From assembly GCF_000378185.1 (NCBI RefSeq), contig NZ_KB899386.1, positions 62,001-126,000 on the forward strand: a stretch of 64,000 nucleotides of DNA. Reading direction: 5' to 3'. The DNA is from Salinimonas chungwhensis DSM 16280 (GTDB lineage Bacteria > Pseudomonadota > Gammaproteobacteria > Enterobacterales > Alteromonadaceae). Position 1 is the stretch's first letter, and every line of letters begins with the position of its first letter. A program made the translations under genes and the position numbers. Under the pieces are notes generated by a model. The model saw only the letters and a list, made by a program, of their open reading frames with translations. It was not told where the DNA came from and searched no databases. Of this stretch, positions 18,455 through 27,651 are shown one piece after another.

Positions 18455-19609
18455 ATGGCTTGGAATGAGCCGGGTGGCAATAAGAACGACCCGTGGAAAA
18501 ACCGTGGGAACAAAGAACAGGGACCACCAGATTTAGACGATGTGTTTAAAAACCTGTTTGGCAAATTTAAAAAGGGCGGCGGTAATGGCGGCTCTGGCAA
18601 AAGCATGGGGACCATGGGCATAAGCCTGTTGGTTGGATTGCTGGTTGTTATTTGGTTTGTTAGCGGGTTTTATACCGTCCGTGAGGCCGAACGAGGTGTA
18701 GTGTTACGCTTTGGTGAATTTTATACCGAAGTAGAGCCCGGATTGCACTGGAAACCAACGTTTATTGACAGTGTTATTCCTGTGGATGTTCAGTCTATTC
18801 GTGACCAGGGATCTTCCGGCTCCATGTTAACCGAAGATGAAAACGTGGTGCGGGTAGAAATGGAGATGCAATATCGTGTTGTAGATCCGTTCAACTGGAC
18901 ATTTGCGGTAGAAAGCCCGGAAACGAGTCTTAGCCAGGCGCTGGATAGCGCTATTCGCTATGTGGTGGGTCATTCTGAAATGGATGATGTTTTAACCGAT
19001 GGTCGTGAAGTCACCCGTCAACGGGTTTGGGAAGAGCTTCAAACGATTATTGAACCCTACAACATGGGTGTTTCAATCATAGATATGAACTTCAAGGACG
19101 CAAGGCCGCCTGAAGAAGTTAAAGATGCATTTGATGATGCGATCTCTGCACAGGAAGATGAGCAGCGCTTTATTCGTGAAGCAGAAGCTTATGCCCGGGA
19201 AATCGAACCACGTGCCCGCGGCCGAGCCAACCGGATGAATGAAGAAGCGCAAGCCTATAAAGAGCAAATAATTCTTGAAGCTCAGGGTGAAATTGCCCGA
19301 TTTGAAGAACTATTGCCACAATATGAAGAGGCGCCTCAGGTCACCCGAGATCGGATTTACATAGAAACAATGGAAACGGTATTTAGTAATACCAGTAAAA
19401 TCCTGGTGGATAGCAAAAATGGCAACAATATGATGTATTTGCCTCTCGATAAGATAATGAGTGGACGCTCTGAAAATCCGAACGCCTCCAGAAACACACT
19501 GCCGGCGCTTCAGATGGAAGACTTGCAGAATATGAATAATGGGTCTGGCACCAATAGTAGCCCTACCAGCGGACTGCGAAATAGCCGTTTTAATAATGGA
19601 GGTCAGTAA
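18455..19609 (+). CDS. hflK: FtsH protease modulator HflK
   Basis: SPFH-family membrane protein that forms a large cage with HflC around the FtsH protease. 384 residues. A Gly/Asn-rich cytoplasmic N-terminus is followed by a single membrane segment (about 52-72), the SPFH domain from VREAERGVVLRFG, and a coiled-coil region with EAYAREIEPRARG. An Asn/Ser-rich tail ends the protein. GGAG lies 7 nt before the ATG. hflC follows after 3 nt. Confidence 0.96.
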   Translation: MAWNEPGGNKNDPWKNRGNKEQGPPDLDDVFKNLFGKFKKGGGNGGSGKSMGTMGISLLVGLLVVIWFVSGFYTVREAERGVVLRFGEFYTEVEPGLHWKPTFIDSVIPVDVQSIRDQGSSGSMLTEDENVVRVEMEMQYRVVDPFNWTFAVESPETSLSQALDSAIRYVVGHSEMDDVLTDGREVTRQRVWEELQTIIEPYNMGVSIIDMNFKDARPPEEVKDAFDDAISAQEDEQRFIREAEAYAREIEPRARGRANRMNEEAQAYKEQIILEAQGEIARFEELLPQYEEAPQVTRDRIYIETMETVFSNTSKILVDSKNGNNMMYLPLDKIMSGRSENPNASRNTLPALQMEDLQNMNNGSGTNSSPTSGLRNSRFNNGGQ

Positions 19610-19612
19610 GTC

Positions 19613-20503
19613 ATGAAAAATTTGGTTGTTGTTGTACTTATTCTCCTTATTGCGTTGGCATCCGGCTCATTGTTTTCAGTACGCGAAGGCGAACGTGCTA
19701 TTGTCATTCAGTTTGGTAAAGTCCAGCGCGATGATCAAACTGGCGATACCCGGGTTTTCGAACCAGGCCTGCACTTTAAGATCCCCTTTATTGATTCGGT
19801 GAAAAAGCTTGATGCGCGGATTCAGACCGTTGATGACCGTGCTGACCGGTTTGTTACTGAAGAGAAGAAAGACCTTATTGTTGACTCCTATGTAAAATGG
19901 CGGATAGATGATTTTGCCCGCTATTATTTGTCCACAGGCGGCAATCAATTACAGGCTGAAGCGCTGTTAAAGCAAAAGGTTAACAATGGTCTTCGTTCTG
20001 AGTTTGGTACCCGAACCATTAATCAGATAGTTTCTGGTGAGCGTTCAGCTTTGATGGATCAAGCTATGCAGCAAGCATCAACATCTTCCGATGAGTTAGG
20101 TATTGAAATTGTTGACGTCAGGGTTAAGCAAATTAACTTACCTACTGAAGTAAGTAATTCGATTTTCCAGCGTATGCGTGCAGAACGTGCTGCCGTGGCC
20201 CGTGAGCATCGCTCAGAGGGACGTGAGCAAGCAGAAGTGATTCGTGCAGATATCGATGCAAAAGTTACTGTAATGCTTGCTGATGCTGAGCGAAATGCCC
20301 GTCAGGTTCGAGGTGAAGGTGACGCCCTAGCTGCGCAGATATACGCCTCGGCGTATGCTAAAAATGCTGACTTTTACAGTTTCCTGCGTAGTATGGATGC
20401 CTATAAAGTCAGCTTCGACTCTAAACAGGATATTATGGTTGTTGAACCCGATAGCGAGTTCTTCCGTTACCTGAATAGTAGTTCCGGCCGTCGCGACAAC
20501 TGA
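19613..20503 (+). CDS. hflC: FtsH protease modulator HflC
   Basis: Partner of HflK in the FtsH-regulating cage. 296 residues. The N-terminal membrane segment (3-20) is followed by the SPFH domain (VREGERAIVIQFGKV, EPGLHFKIPFIDSVKKLD) and the conserved C-terminal helix region FYSFLRSMDAYKVSF. A GGAGG overlaps the end of hflK. It is the last gene of the run that begins with nnrD. Confidence 0.96.
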   Translation: MKNLVVVVLILLIALASGSLFSVREGERAIVIQFGKVQRDDQTGDTRVFEPGLHFKIPFIDSVKKLDARIQTVDDRADRFVTEEKKDLIVDSYVKWRIDDFARYYLSTGGNQLQAEALLKQKVNNGLRSEFGTRTINQIVSGERSALMDQAMQQASTSSDELGIEIVDVRVKQINLPTEVSNSIFQRMRAERAAVAREHRSEGREQAEVIRADIDAKVTVMLADAERNARQVRGEGDALAAQIYASAYAKNADFYSFLRSMDAYKVSFDSKQDIMVVEPDSEFFRYLNSSSGRRDN

Positions 20504-20521
20504 TACTGTTAGTAATTGGAA

Positions 20522-20547
20522 AAACCAGCCTTCGGGCTGGTTTTTTT
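20522..20547 (+). terminator. Intrinsic terminator after hflC
   Basis: CCAGCC and GGCTGG form the stem core around a TTCG tetraloop, extended by A-T pairs and followed by seven T. It closes the nnrD-hflC run. Confidence 0.95.
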
Positions 20548-20754
20548 GTATCTAAGGCTTGCTGGTGATTGGGTATCTTACTTTTGACAACAGCTAAGCT
20601 ATTGAAAAAACGGGACACCTTAACGTTTATTTCACAAAATGTGCGTCACGATACGGATTACGCTACAATCGCGCTTCAAAAAATAAGATATTAAACCGTT
20701 GTGCGTGAATCCAATAAGCGGGAGTCGCAACGAAATAAAGTCAGAGGTATCAGT

Positions 20755-22353
20755 TTGTCTTCCAATAAATCACAATCTCGTTCTGCTTATGAGGAGCAGG
20801 CGCAGGGGGGGCTTTTCGCCCGGTTTCTGACCACGGTGGAGTGGCTGGGTAACCTACTTCCTCATCCCGTAACTTTGTTTGCCATCCTTGCGGTGGGTAT
20901 CGTATTTATCAGCGGAGTTCTGGGGTATTTCGATATCGCGGTCGCCGATCCCCGGCCCGAGGGCGCGTCGGGACGAAGCCCAACTGGCGTCATCAGTGTG
21001 GTATCTCTGATGAGTGCCGAAGGATTGCAGCGCATTGTGACGAATCTGGTAACAAATTTCACCGGCTTTGCGCCATTGGGTACGGTGCTAGTTGCGCTGT
21101 TGGGGGTCTCGGTTGCTGAACATTCGGGGATGCTATCGGCGGCGATGCGCGGACTGGTCATGAATGCGCCCAAGCGCGTGGTCACATTTGCAATTGTTTT
21201 TGCCGGCATTGTTTCAAATACGGCATCAGAGCTCGGTTATGTTGTGTTAATTCCGCTCGCCGCAATGATTTTTCATTCGTTGGGGCGCCATCCTCTGGCC
21301 GGTTTGGCAGCAGCTTTTGCCGGTGTTTCAGCCGGTTATAGCGCCAACTTGCTGTTGGGTACTGTTGATCCATTGTTATCGGGTATTACCGAAGCGGCGG
21401 CGCAAATGATTGACCCGGATTATGTCGTCGGTCCTGAAGTGAACTGGTACTTTATGTTTATCAGTACCTTTGTGGTGGCAATAATGGGCGCGCTGGTCAC
21501 GGATAAAATTGTTGAACCACGCCTTGGCCAGTTTGATGAGTCACATGCGCCAGCCGGTCTGGAGAAGCAGCAAATGGATCCGCCCACTAAGCAGGAGAAA
21601 AAAGCACTGGCCTGGGCGGGTATATCTTTTCTTGTCACGTGCGCCGTACTGGCATTGACGATTGTGCCTGAATGGGGAATTTTGCGAAATCCGGAAACTG
21701 GTGAGGTGCAGAACAGCCCCTTTTTGAAAGGTATAGTCGCGTTTATATTCATAACCTTTGCCATTCCCGGTTTTGTCTATGGACGCATTGCAGGAACAAT
21801 GAAAAATGATAAAGATATCATTGATGCCATGTCTAAAAGCATGGGCTCCATGGGCCTTTACATAACATTGGTTTTTTTCGCGGCCCAATTTGTTGCTTTC
21901 TTTAAATGGACAAACCTGGGAACCGTGCTTGCGGTAAAGGGCGCGGCGTTGCTGCAGTCAGTGGGGCTGGATGGGCCCGCAGTATTTATTCTTTTCATCC
22001 TGATGTGTGGGGTGGTTAATCTTTCGCTGGGAAGTGCATCGGCACAATGGGCAGTAACAGCGCCGATTTTTGTACCAATGCTGATGCTGCTTGGTTATGC
22101 CCCTGAGGTAATTCAGGCCGCCTACCGTATCGGCGACTCGGTAACCAATGTTATTTCTCCGATGATGAGCTACTTTGGCCTCATCCTGGCCATGGCGGCA
22201 CGCTATCGTAAAGATCTGGGCATGGGGACGCTTATTGCAATGATGTTGCCATACACTATGGTGTTCATTGTAGGCTGGATGTTACTTTTCTTCATCTGGG
22301 TGTTCTTGTTGGGTATGCCAGTGGGGCCCGGGGCAGCCACTTATTACGGATAG
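20755..22353 (+). CDS. AbgT-family transporter
   Basis: Inner-membrane transporter of the AbgT family. Members import p-aminobenzoyl-glutamate or export sulphonamide-like antimetabolites using the ion gradient. About 532 residues with many hydrophobic segments. Family-typical features are LPHPVTLFAILA at the first membrane helix, FTGFAPLGTVLVALLGV, YSANLLLGTVDPLLSGIT and the C-terminal GDSVTNVISPMMSYFGLIL. A TTG at 20755 has AGAGG 7 nt upstream. A GTG at 20701 extends the frame by 18 codons but lacks a ribosome site. The substrate cannot be told from sequence. Confidence 0.9.
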   Translation: MSSNKSQSRSAYEEQAQGGLFARFLTTVEWLGNLLPHPVTLFAILAVGIVFISGVLGYFDIAVADPRPEGASGRSPTGVISVVSLMSAEGLQRIVTNLVTNFTGFAPLGTVLVALLGVSVAEHSGMLSAAMRGLVMNAPKRVVTFAIVFAGIVSNTASELGYVVLIPLAAMIFHSLGRHPLAGLAAAFAGVSAGYSANLLLGTVDPLLSGITEAAAQMIDPDYVVGPEVNWYFMFISTFVVAIMGALVTDKIVEPRLGQFDESHAPAGLEKQQMDPPTKQEKKALAWAGISFLVTCAVLALTIVPEWGILRNPETGEVQNSPFLKGIVAFIFITFAIPGFVYGRIAGTMKNDKDIIDAMSKSMGSMGLYITLVFFAAQFVAFFKWTNLGTVLAVKGAALLQSVGLDGPAVFILFILMCGVVNLSLGSASAQWAVTAPIFVPMLMLLGYAPEVIQAAYRIGDSVTNVISPMMSYFGLILAMAARYRKDLGMGTLIAMMLPYTMVFIVGWMLLFFIWVFLLGMPVGPGAATYYG

Positions 22354-22358
22354 AGAAG

Positions 22359-22381
22359 AGGCAGCGTAAGCTGCCTTTTTT
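22359..22381 (+). terminator. Intrinsic terminator after the AbgT-family gene
   Basis: AGGCAGC and GCTGCCT form a 7-bp stem with a GTAA loop followed by a T-run. Confidence 0.9.
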
Positions 22382-22463
22382 ACACCGATGTAACGATCAA
22401 AAAGTGATGTGATACGGTATACTTAGTACACATAAAATTCTTATCTGTCAGCAGGTTAACGCT

Positions 22464-23543
22464 ATGAAGTACAAGGGAAGCACAAATTTTTCTCACGATG
22501 CCCCGGATAAACTCGGTGTATTGATCACCAATCTTGGCACACCAGACAGCCCCACATCCTCAGCGCTGCGACCATACCTCAAACAATTTTTATCAGACCC
22601 CAGGGTCGTCGAAGTTCCTCGTTTTATTTGGTGGTTTATTCTTAACGGCGTAATTCTGAACATCCGCCCACGCCGATCTGCTAAAGCTTACGAAACAGTA
22701 TGGACAGAGGAGGGGTCGCCGCTATTGGCGATTACAAAGGCTCAGCATAAAGCGTTGGCAGATAAATGTAAGCAAGCCTACGGCGATAATGTAATTGTTG
22801 ATTATGCCATGCGATACGGCAATCCCTCTATTGCCGGCGCGATTGACCGGTTAATGGAAAAGGGCGCACGAAAATTGGTTGTATTACCCTTATACCCGCA
22901 ATATTGTGCTTCAACCACCGCTTCGACGTTTGATGCGGTGGCTCAGGACTTTACTTCTCGTCGGTGGATGCCCGAATTACGTTTTATCACGCAATATCAT
23001 GATCGTCCAGATTACATCAGGGCGCTGGCTGATAAGATTCGCGCACATTGGGAAGAGCACGGCAAAGCCGATAAATTACTGATGTCCTATCACGGTATAC
23101 CCAAGCGTTATTTGCTCAATGGCGACCCCTATCATTGTCAGTGCTACAAAACTTCGCGCCTGCTTGCTGAAGAGCTGGGACTGGAAGATAATGAATATAT
23201 GACCACATTTCAGTCTCGTTTTGGTCGCGAAGAGTGGTTGCAACCGTATACAGACGAAACAATGAAATCACTGCCTAAGCAGGGGGTTAATTCTCTGCAG
23301 GTAGTATGTCCCGGCTTCTCTTCAGATTGTCTGGAAACCATTGAGGAAATTGGCGAAGAAAACCGCGAGTATTTCATGCACGCTGGTGGTAAACGCTATG
23401 AATACATTGCCGCGCTTAACAGCGACAAAAGTCATATCGATATGTTGTTTTCTCTGATTGAGCAAAATCTGCATGGCTGGCATACCTCACAGGATAATTC
23501 AGAAAGAGCACAGCGGGCCAGGCAGCTAGGAGCAGAAAAATGA
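22464..23543 (+). CDS. hemH: Ferrochelatase HemH
   Basis: Final haem-synthesis enzyme, which inserts ferrous iron into protoporphyrin IX. 359 residues. Family signatures are LGVLITNLGTPDSP at the start, MRYGNPSIAGAI, LPLYPQYCASTTAS, the active-site histidine in SYHGIPKRY, and CPGFSSDCLETIEEIGEEN. The gene overlaps the next one by 4 nt (ATGA). Confidence 0.97.
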   Translation: MKYKGSTNFSHDAPDKLGVLITNLGTPDSPTSSALRPYLKQFLSDPRVVEVPRFIWWFILNGVILNIRPRRSAKAYETVWTEEGSPLLAITKAQHKALADKCKQAYGDNVIVDYAMRYGNPSIAGAIDRLMEKGARKLVVLPLYPQYCASTTASTFDAVAQDFTSRRWMPELRFITQYHDRPDYIRALADKIRAHWEEHGKADKLLMSYHGIPKRYLLNGDPYHCQCYKTSRLLAEELGLEDNEYMTTFQSRFGREEWLQPYTDETMKSLPKQGVNSLQVVCPGFSSDCLETIEEIGEENREYFMHAGGKRYEYIAALNSDKSHIDMLFSLIEQNLHGWHTSQDNSERAQRARQLGAEK

Positions 23544-23959
23544 CCACGACGACGCGTCAGATCCCTTCAGAACTAAAGCAAGCGCAGAAGCTTGCTAACC
23601 TGCTGGATAGTGCATTTCGCATACCTGTCATCGGCTACCGTGTTGGTCTGGACGGTATTATCGGCTTGATCCCCGGTGTTGGTGACGTGATCACTACGGC
23701 CATCGCGGTGCGAATTATTCGTTTAGGTCACAAAATGGGAATGCCCAAACCTCTTATCGAAAAAATGTTTAAAAATGTTGCGATGGATTTTGTTGTAGGC
23801 CTTGTGCCGCTGGTCGGTGATGTGGCTGACTTTTTCTTTAAAGGTAACAAGCGTAATGTAAAATTGATGGAAAAATGGTGGCTCTCCCAAAACGAAGGTG
23901 AGATTCGTAGCAGCGCTCGGGAGCAATTGAGCGAGTGGGAGCAGGAACAGCGCACTTAA
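23540..23959 (+). CDS. DUF4112 small membrane-associated protein
   Basis: 139 residues. The conserved DUF4112 core is DSAFRIPVIGYRVGLDGIIG, then GLIPGVGDVITTAIAVRII, and a second GLVPLVGDVADFFFKGNKRN. The two Gly/Pro-Gly-Asp hairpins separate hydrophobic helices, so the protein is probably membrane-embedded. The function is unknown. Translational coupling to hemH (4-nt overlap) is the only contextual hint. Confidence 0.85.
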   Translation: MTTTTRQIPSELKQAQKLANLLDSAFRIPVIGYRVGLDGIIGLIPGVGDVITTAIAVRIIRLGHKMGMPKPLIEKMFKNVAMDFVVGLVPLVGDVADFFFKGNKRNVKLMEKWWLSQNEGEIRSSAREQLSEWEQEQRT

Positions 23960-24086
23960 ATGTATAAAACTGACTCTCATTAATCTAATCGTGTCATGAA
24001 TTAATCGCTTTCATACGTGCAGCCGTAGCCATTATCACGCAGCTCTTTGCGCAAACTTCGCAAAATAAAAAGGAGCAAGATAACGG

Positions 24087-25730
24087 ATGAAAGCCTCAGA
24101 CCTGTTCGTCAAAGCCCTGGAAGCAGAAGGTGTTGAATACATTTTCGGTATTCCCGGCGAAGAAAATCTCGACTTACTTGAGTCACTCAGAACATCATCT
24201 ATTAAACTCGTCTTGACTCGCCACGAACAAGGCGCCGGCTTTATGGCCGCTACCTATGGCCGGCTAACAGGTAAAGTGGGCGTTTGTCTTTCCACTCTAG
24301 GTCCGGGTGCAACAAATCTGGTTACACCAGCTGCCTATGCGCAGTTGGGCGCTATGCCGATGCTGATGATAACCGGCCAGAAGCCGATTAAAACCTCTAA
24401 GCAGGGGCGTTTTCAGGTTATCGATATCGTAGATATGATGCGACCGATCACCAAGTACACCACCCAAATTGTCAGCGGCGAGCGCATACCTTCAGTGGTG
24501 CGCGAAGCTTTTCGAGTGGCACATGAAGAGCGTCCCGGCGCCGCCCACATCGAATTGCCCGAAGATATTGCCGCTGAAAATACGACTATGCCACTGATTA
24601 AGCCAACCTTATCGCGCCGCCCCATAGCAGAGTACAAAGCCATCAACCGGGCGGTTGAGATGATTGAGCAGTCGACCTCACCGCTACTGTTGATCGGCGC
24701 TGGTGCAAATCGCAAACTCACGGCAAAAATGCTCCGTCAATTTGTGGACAAAACAGGTATTCCGTTTGTAACTACCCAATTGGGTAAAGGTGTACTTAAT
24801 GAAAGTGACCCACTATTTGCCGGTAATACAGCGTTATCTGATGGCGACTTTGTTCATCGGGCTATTGATCGTGCGGACCTGATTATTAATGTTGGACATG
24901 ACGTGGTAGAAAAACCACCCTTTTTCATGCATGCAGATGAAGATCAGAAGGTTATTCATGTGAATTTCGATTCAGCGGCAGTAGATCCAGTCTACTTTCC
25001 GCAGTTGGAAGTGGTCGGCGATATAGCCAATAGCATTTGGCAAATAAAAGAAGATTTGATTCCTCAGGACACCTGGAAGCTGGATTTTTATAAAGATGTC
25101 CATGATGCGTATGTGAAGCACCGGAAGGTCGCAGAAGACGATAATCGGTTTCCTGTCCTGCCCGAACGCTTTGTGCGTGACGTGAGAAAGGTAATGCCTG
25201 AAAACGGTATTGTTACGTTAGATAATGGCATTTACAAGATATGGTTTGCCCGAAATTATCCAGCATATGCACCTAATACACTACTGTTGGATAATGCGCT
25301 GGCAAGTATGGGTGCTGGCCTGCCATCAGCTATAGGAGCGAAACTGGTTCACCCCGATGTTCCGGTGGTCAGCGTCTGTGGTGACGGTGGCTTTATGATG
25401 AACAGCCAGGAGTTGGAGACGGCCGTGCGTCTGAATCTTGATCTGGTGGTGATTGTCCTGCGCGATGATGCCTATGGAATGATTAAGTGGAAACAGTCGC
25501 ACATGGAGTTTGGCAACTTCGGCCTGGATTACGGCAATCCCGACTTAGTTGAGTATGCCAAATCTTATGGCGCTCAAGGCTGGCGAATCGAACAAACCAG
25601 CGAAGTGGCTACTACGTTGCAACACTGCCTGGATACGCCGGGTGTTCACCTAATTGATTGCCCCGTGGACTATAGCCTGAATGATGAAACGCTGAACCAC
25701 ACTATTAAAGAACTAAGCGCTAAGCTTTAA
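24087..25730 (+). CDS. Acetolactate synthase-like thiamine-diphosphate enzyme
   Basis: 547-residue catalytic subunit of the acetolactate synthase / acetohydroxyacid family. The N-terminal Pyr domain has FGIPGEENLDLL and the cofactor-activating glutamate in TRHEQGAGFMA. A central domain and the C-terminal PP domain follow. The PP motif starts GDGGFMM, but 24 residues later shows RDD where typical synthases have NN. No regulatory small subunit or acetolactate decarboxylase is adjacent. Instead an aldehyde dehydrogenase follows after 12 nt, suggesting a catabolic role in which a decarboxylase or lyase product is oxidised. Activity is inferred, not certain. Confidence 0.8.
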   Translation: MKASDLFVKALEAEGVEYIFGIPGEENLDLLESLRTSSIKLVLTRHEQGAGFMAATYGRLTGKVGVCLSTLGPGATNLVTPAAYAQLGAMPMLMITGQKPIKTSKQGRFQVIDIVDMMRPITKYTTQIVSGERIPSVVREAFRVAHEERPGAAHIELPEDIAAENTTMPLIKPTLSRRPIAEYKAINRAVEMIEQSTSPLLLIGAGANRKLTAKMLRQFVDKTGIPFVTTQLGKGVLNESDPLFAGNTALSDGDFVHRAIDRADLIINVGHDVVEKPPFFMHADEDQKVIHVNFDSAAVDPVYFPQLEVVGDIANSIWQIKEDLIPQDTWKLDFYKDVHDAYVKHRKVAEDDNRFPVLPERFVRDVRKVMPENGIVTLDNGIYKIWFARNYPAYAPNTLLLDNALASMGAGLPSAIGAKLVHPDVPVVSVCGDGGFMMNSQELETAVRLNLDLVVIVLRDDAYGMIKWKQSHMEFGNFGLDYGNPDLVEYAKSYGAQGWRIEQTSEVATTLQHCLDTPGVHLIDCPVDYSLNDETLNHTIKELSAKL

Positions 25731-25742
25731 GGAGCCTTCGTT

Positions 25743-27170
25743 ATGTTGAAAGACAGCTATCCCTATTATCTGGCTAATGAGCCGGTTTATGCCAATGAAG
25801 ATTTAGAAGTTACCAATAAGTTTACGCAAAAGACTGCCACTAAAGTCGCCAAGGCTGGCGCGGATGTTATTGATCAGGCCATTGATGCGGCGGAAAAAGC
25901 CCAGCCTGCGATGACAAAAATGACACCGTTTGAGCGTAAAGCGGTGTTGGACCATTGCGTAAAACGTTTTGAAGAGCGCGCAGATGAACTGGCTAAAGCG
26001 CTGTGTATCGAAGCAGGTAAGCCAATTAAAGACGCAAAAGGGGAAGTCACCCGACTTATCGACACATTCAGAATCGCATCTGAAGAAAGTGTACGGATCA
26101 ACGGCGAAGTGATTAATCTGGAGATATCTGAGCGTGCCCGGGGTTATCAGGGTATGACTAAAAAAGTGCCTATTGGCCCGTGTTCCTTTATTTCACCATT
26201 TAACTTTCCGTTAAATCTCACGGCCCACAAGGTTGCTCCAGCCATCGCAGCCGGATGTACATTTGTACTCAAGCCAGCTTCTAAAACGCCCATTGGCGCA
26301 CTGATTATTGGTGAAATACTTGCCGAAACGGACTTGCCAAAAGGCGCGTTTTCTATACTGCCTTGTAGCCGCGACGGTGCCGATTTATTCACCACAGATG
26401 AGCGTCTGAAATTGTTAAGCTTCACTGGCTCACCGGACGTCGGTTGGGAACTCAAGGCCAAAGCCGGCAAAAAGCCGGTGGTACTTGAATTGGGCGGTAA
26501 TGCTGCCTGTATTGTAGATGAAGATGCAGACATTGATGATGCCATCGATCGTATTATTGTCGGGGCTTATTATCAATCTGGTCAAAGCTGTATCAGTGTT
26601 CAGCGACTACTGATCCATGACAGTATTTACGATGCCTTTAAAGAACAATACGTTAAACGCGTGTCTGAACTGGTGTCAGGTGATCCTCTGGATGAAGATA
26701 CATTCATCGGACCGATGATTGCTGAATCAGAAGCGGAGCGGCTGGAAAATTGGATTAATCATGCCAAAGAGCAGGGGGGGACCGTGCTGGCTGGCGGAGG
26801 CCGCGATGGTGCTATGCTGGAAGCAACCGTTATGGAAAACGTGCCAAAAGATTGCGATGTCAGTCAGGAAGAAGCATTTGGCCCTGTCTCTGTACTATAC
26901 AAATTCAGTAGCTACGATGAAGCCCTGAAAGAAGCAAACAATAGCCGTTACGGGTTACAGGCCGGCGTATTTACCCGAGACATTTATAAAATCCAGCAAG
27001 CATGGGATGAGTTGGAAGTTGGTGGGGTAATCATCGGCGATGTACCCAGCTGGCGCGTTGATAATATGCCTTATGGCGGAATCAAAGACTCAGGGCTGGG
27101 CCGTGAGGGGGTTCGCTATGCAATCGAGGATATGACAGAAACCCGACTGTTAGTTATTCGCCGCCCATAA
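25743..27170 (+). CDS. NAD(P)-dependent aldehyde dehydrogenase
   Basis: 475-residue ALDH-superfamily enzyme oxidising an aldehyde to an acid. Landmarks are FISPFNFPLNL, the catalytic Glu in VVLELGGNAACIV, the catalytic Cys in QSGQSCISVQR, and EEAFGPV. PYGGIKDSGLGREG lies near the C-terminus. AAGGAG lies 8 nt before the ATG. It forms an operon with the preceding thiamine-diphosphate enzyme, so its substrate may be that enzyme's product. The exact aldehyde is unknown. Confidence 0.88.
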   Translation: MLKDSYPYYLANEPVYANEDLEVTNKFTQKTATKVAKAGADVIDQAIDAAEKAQPAMTKMTPFERKAVLDHCVKRFEERADELAKALCIEAGKPIKDAKGEVTRLIDTFRIASEESVRINGEVINLEISERARGYQGMTKKVPIGPCSFISPFNFPLNLTAHKVAPAIAAGCTFVLKPASKTPIGALIIGEILAETDLPKGAFSILPCSRDGADLFTTDERLKLLSFTGSPDVGWELKAKAGKKPVVLELGGNAACIVDEDADIDDAIDRIIVGAYYQSGQSCISVQRLLIHDSIYDAFKEQYVKRVSELVSGDPLDEDTFIGPMIAESEAERLENWINHAKEQGGTVLAGGGRDGAMLEATVMENVPKDCDVSQEEAFGPVSVLYKFSSYDEALKEANNSRYGLQAGVFTRDIYKIQQAWDELEVGGVIIGDVPSWRVDNMPYGGIKDSGLGREGVRYAIEDMTETRLLVIRRP

Positions 27171-27192
27171 CCTCGCGAGTTGGACCAAACAG

Positions 27193-27558
27193 CTACGCTG
27201 GCTCTGTGGCATACGCCTTTAAAACAGAAAGGGGAACCACATCCAGCGCTTTTTTATGGGTAGCTGCCAGAACGACTTTGGGTGCGACGCCAGCCTGATG
27301 TGCTTCCCACCATCTGGCCGCGCAAAGACACCATCGATCGCCGGGAGCAAGACCCGGGAACATCATATCAGGACGTGGCGACATTAAATCATTTCCCCGC
27401 CTTGCAGAGAATGTTAAAAATGGTTCATCGACAATTGCACAGATACTATGATTGCCAAAATCGGCAGGGGGAACGGCGCAAAAACCTTCCCGGGTAAAGC
27501 CTGAATTTCCGCAGCACAACATTAGCGGCTTGCCAAAAACATTGGTTTCATTTGCCAT
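27193..27558 (-). CDS. DUF2237 family protein
   Basis: 121 residues beginning MANETNVFGKPLMLCC. The family core is visible as GFTREGFC, ICAIVDEPFLTFS, FPGLAPGDRWCLCAARW and the C-terminal THKKALDVVPLSVLKAYA. Several conserved cysteines are present, but no biochemical function is known for the family. The start at 27558 has GGG 7 nt upstream. The frame extends 17 codons further without support. The gene is convergent with the aldehyde dehydrogenase and divergent from ubiG. Confidence 0.85.
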   Translation of the reverse strand: MANETNVFGKPLMLCCGNSGFTREGFCAVPPADFGNHSICAIVDEPFLTFSARRGNDLMSPRPDMMFPGLAPGDRWCLCAARWWEAHQAGVAPKVVLAATHKKALDVVPLSVLKAYATEPA

Positions 27559-27651
27559 TGTATATCCCTTTCTAATCAAAACCTTGCCTTTGAGAGTATA
27601 AAATTGCATCAGTTATGGCAACCATTACGACCTATTCATTAGAGGCTTTGT

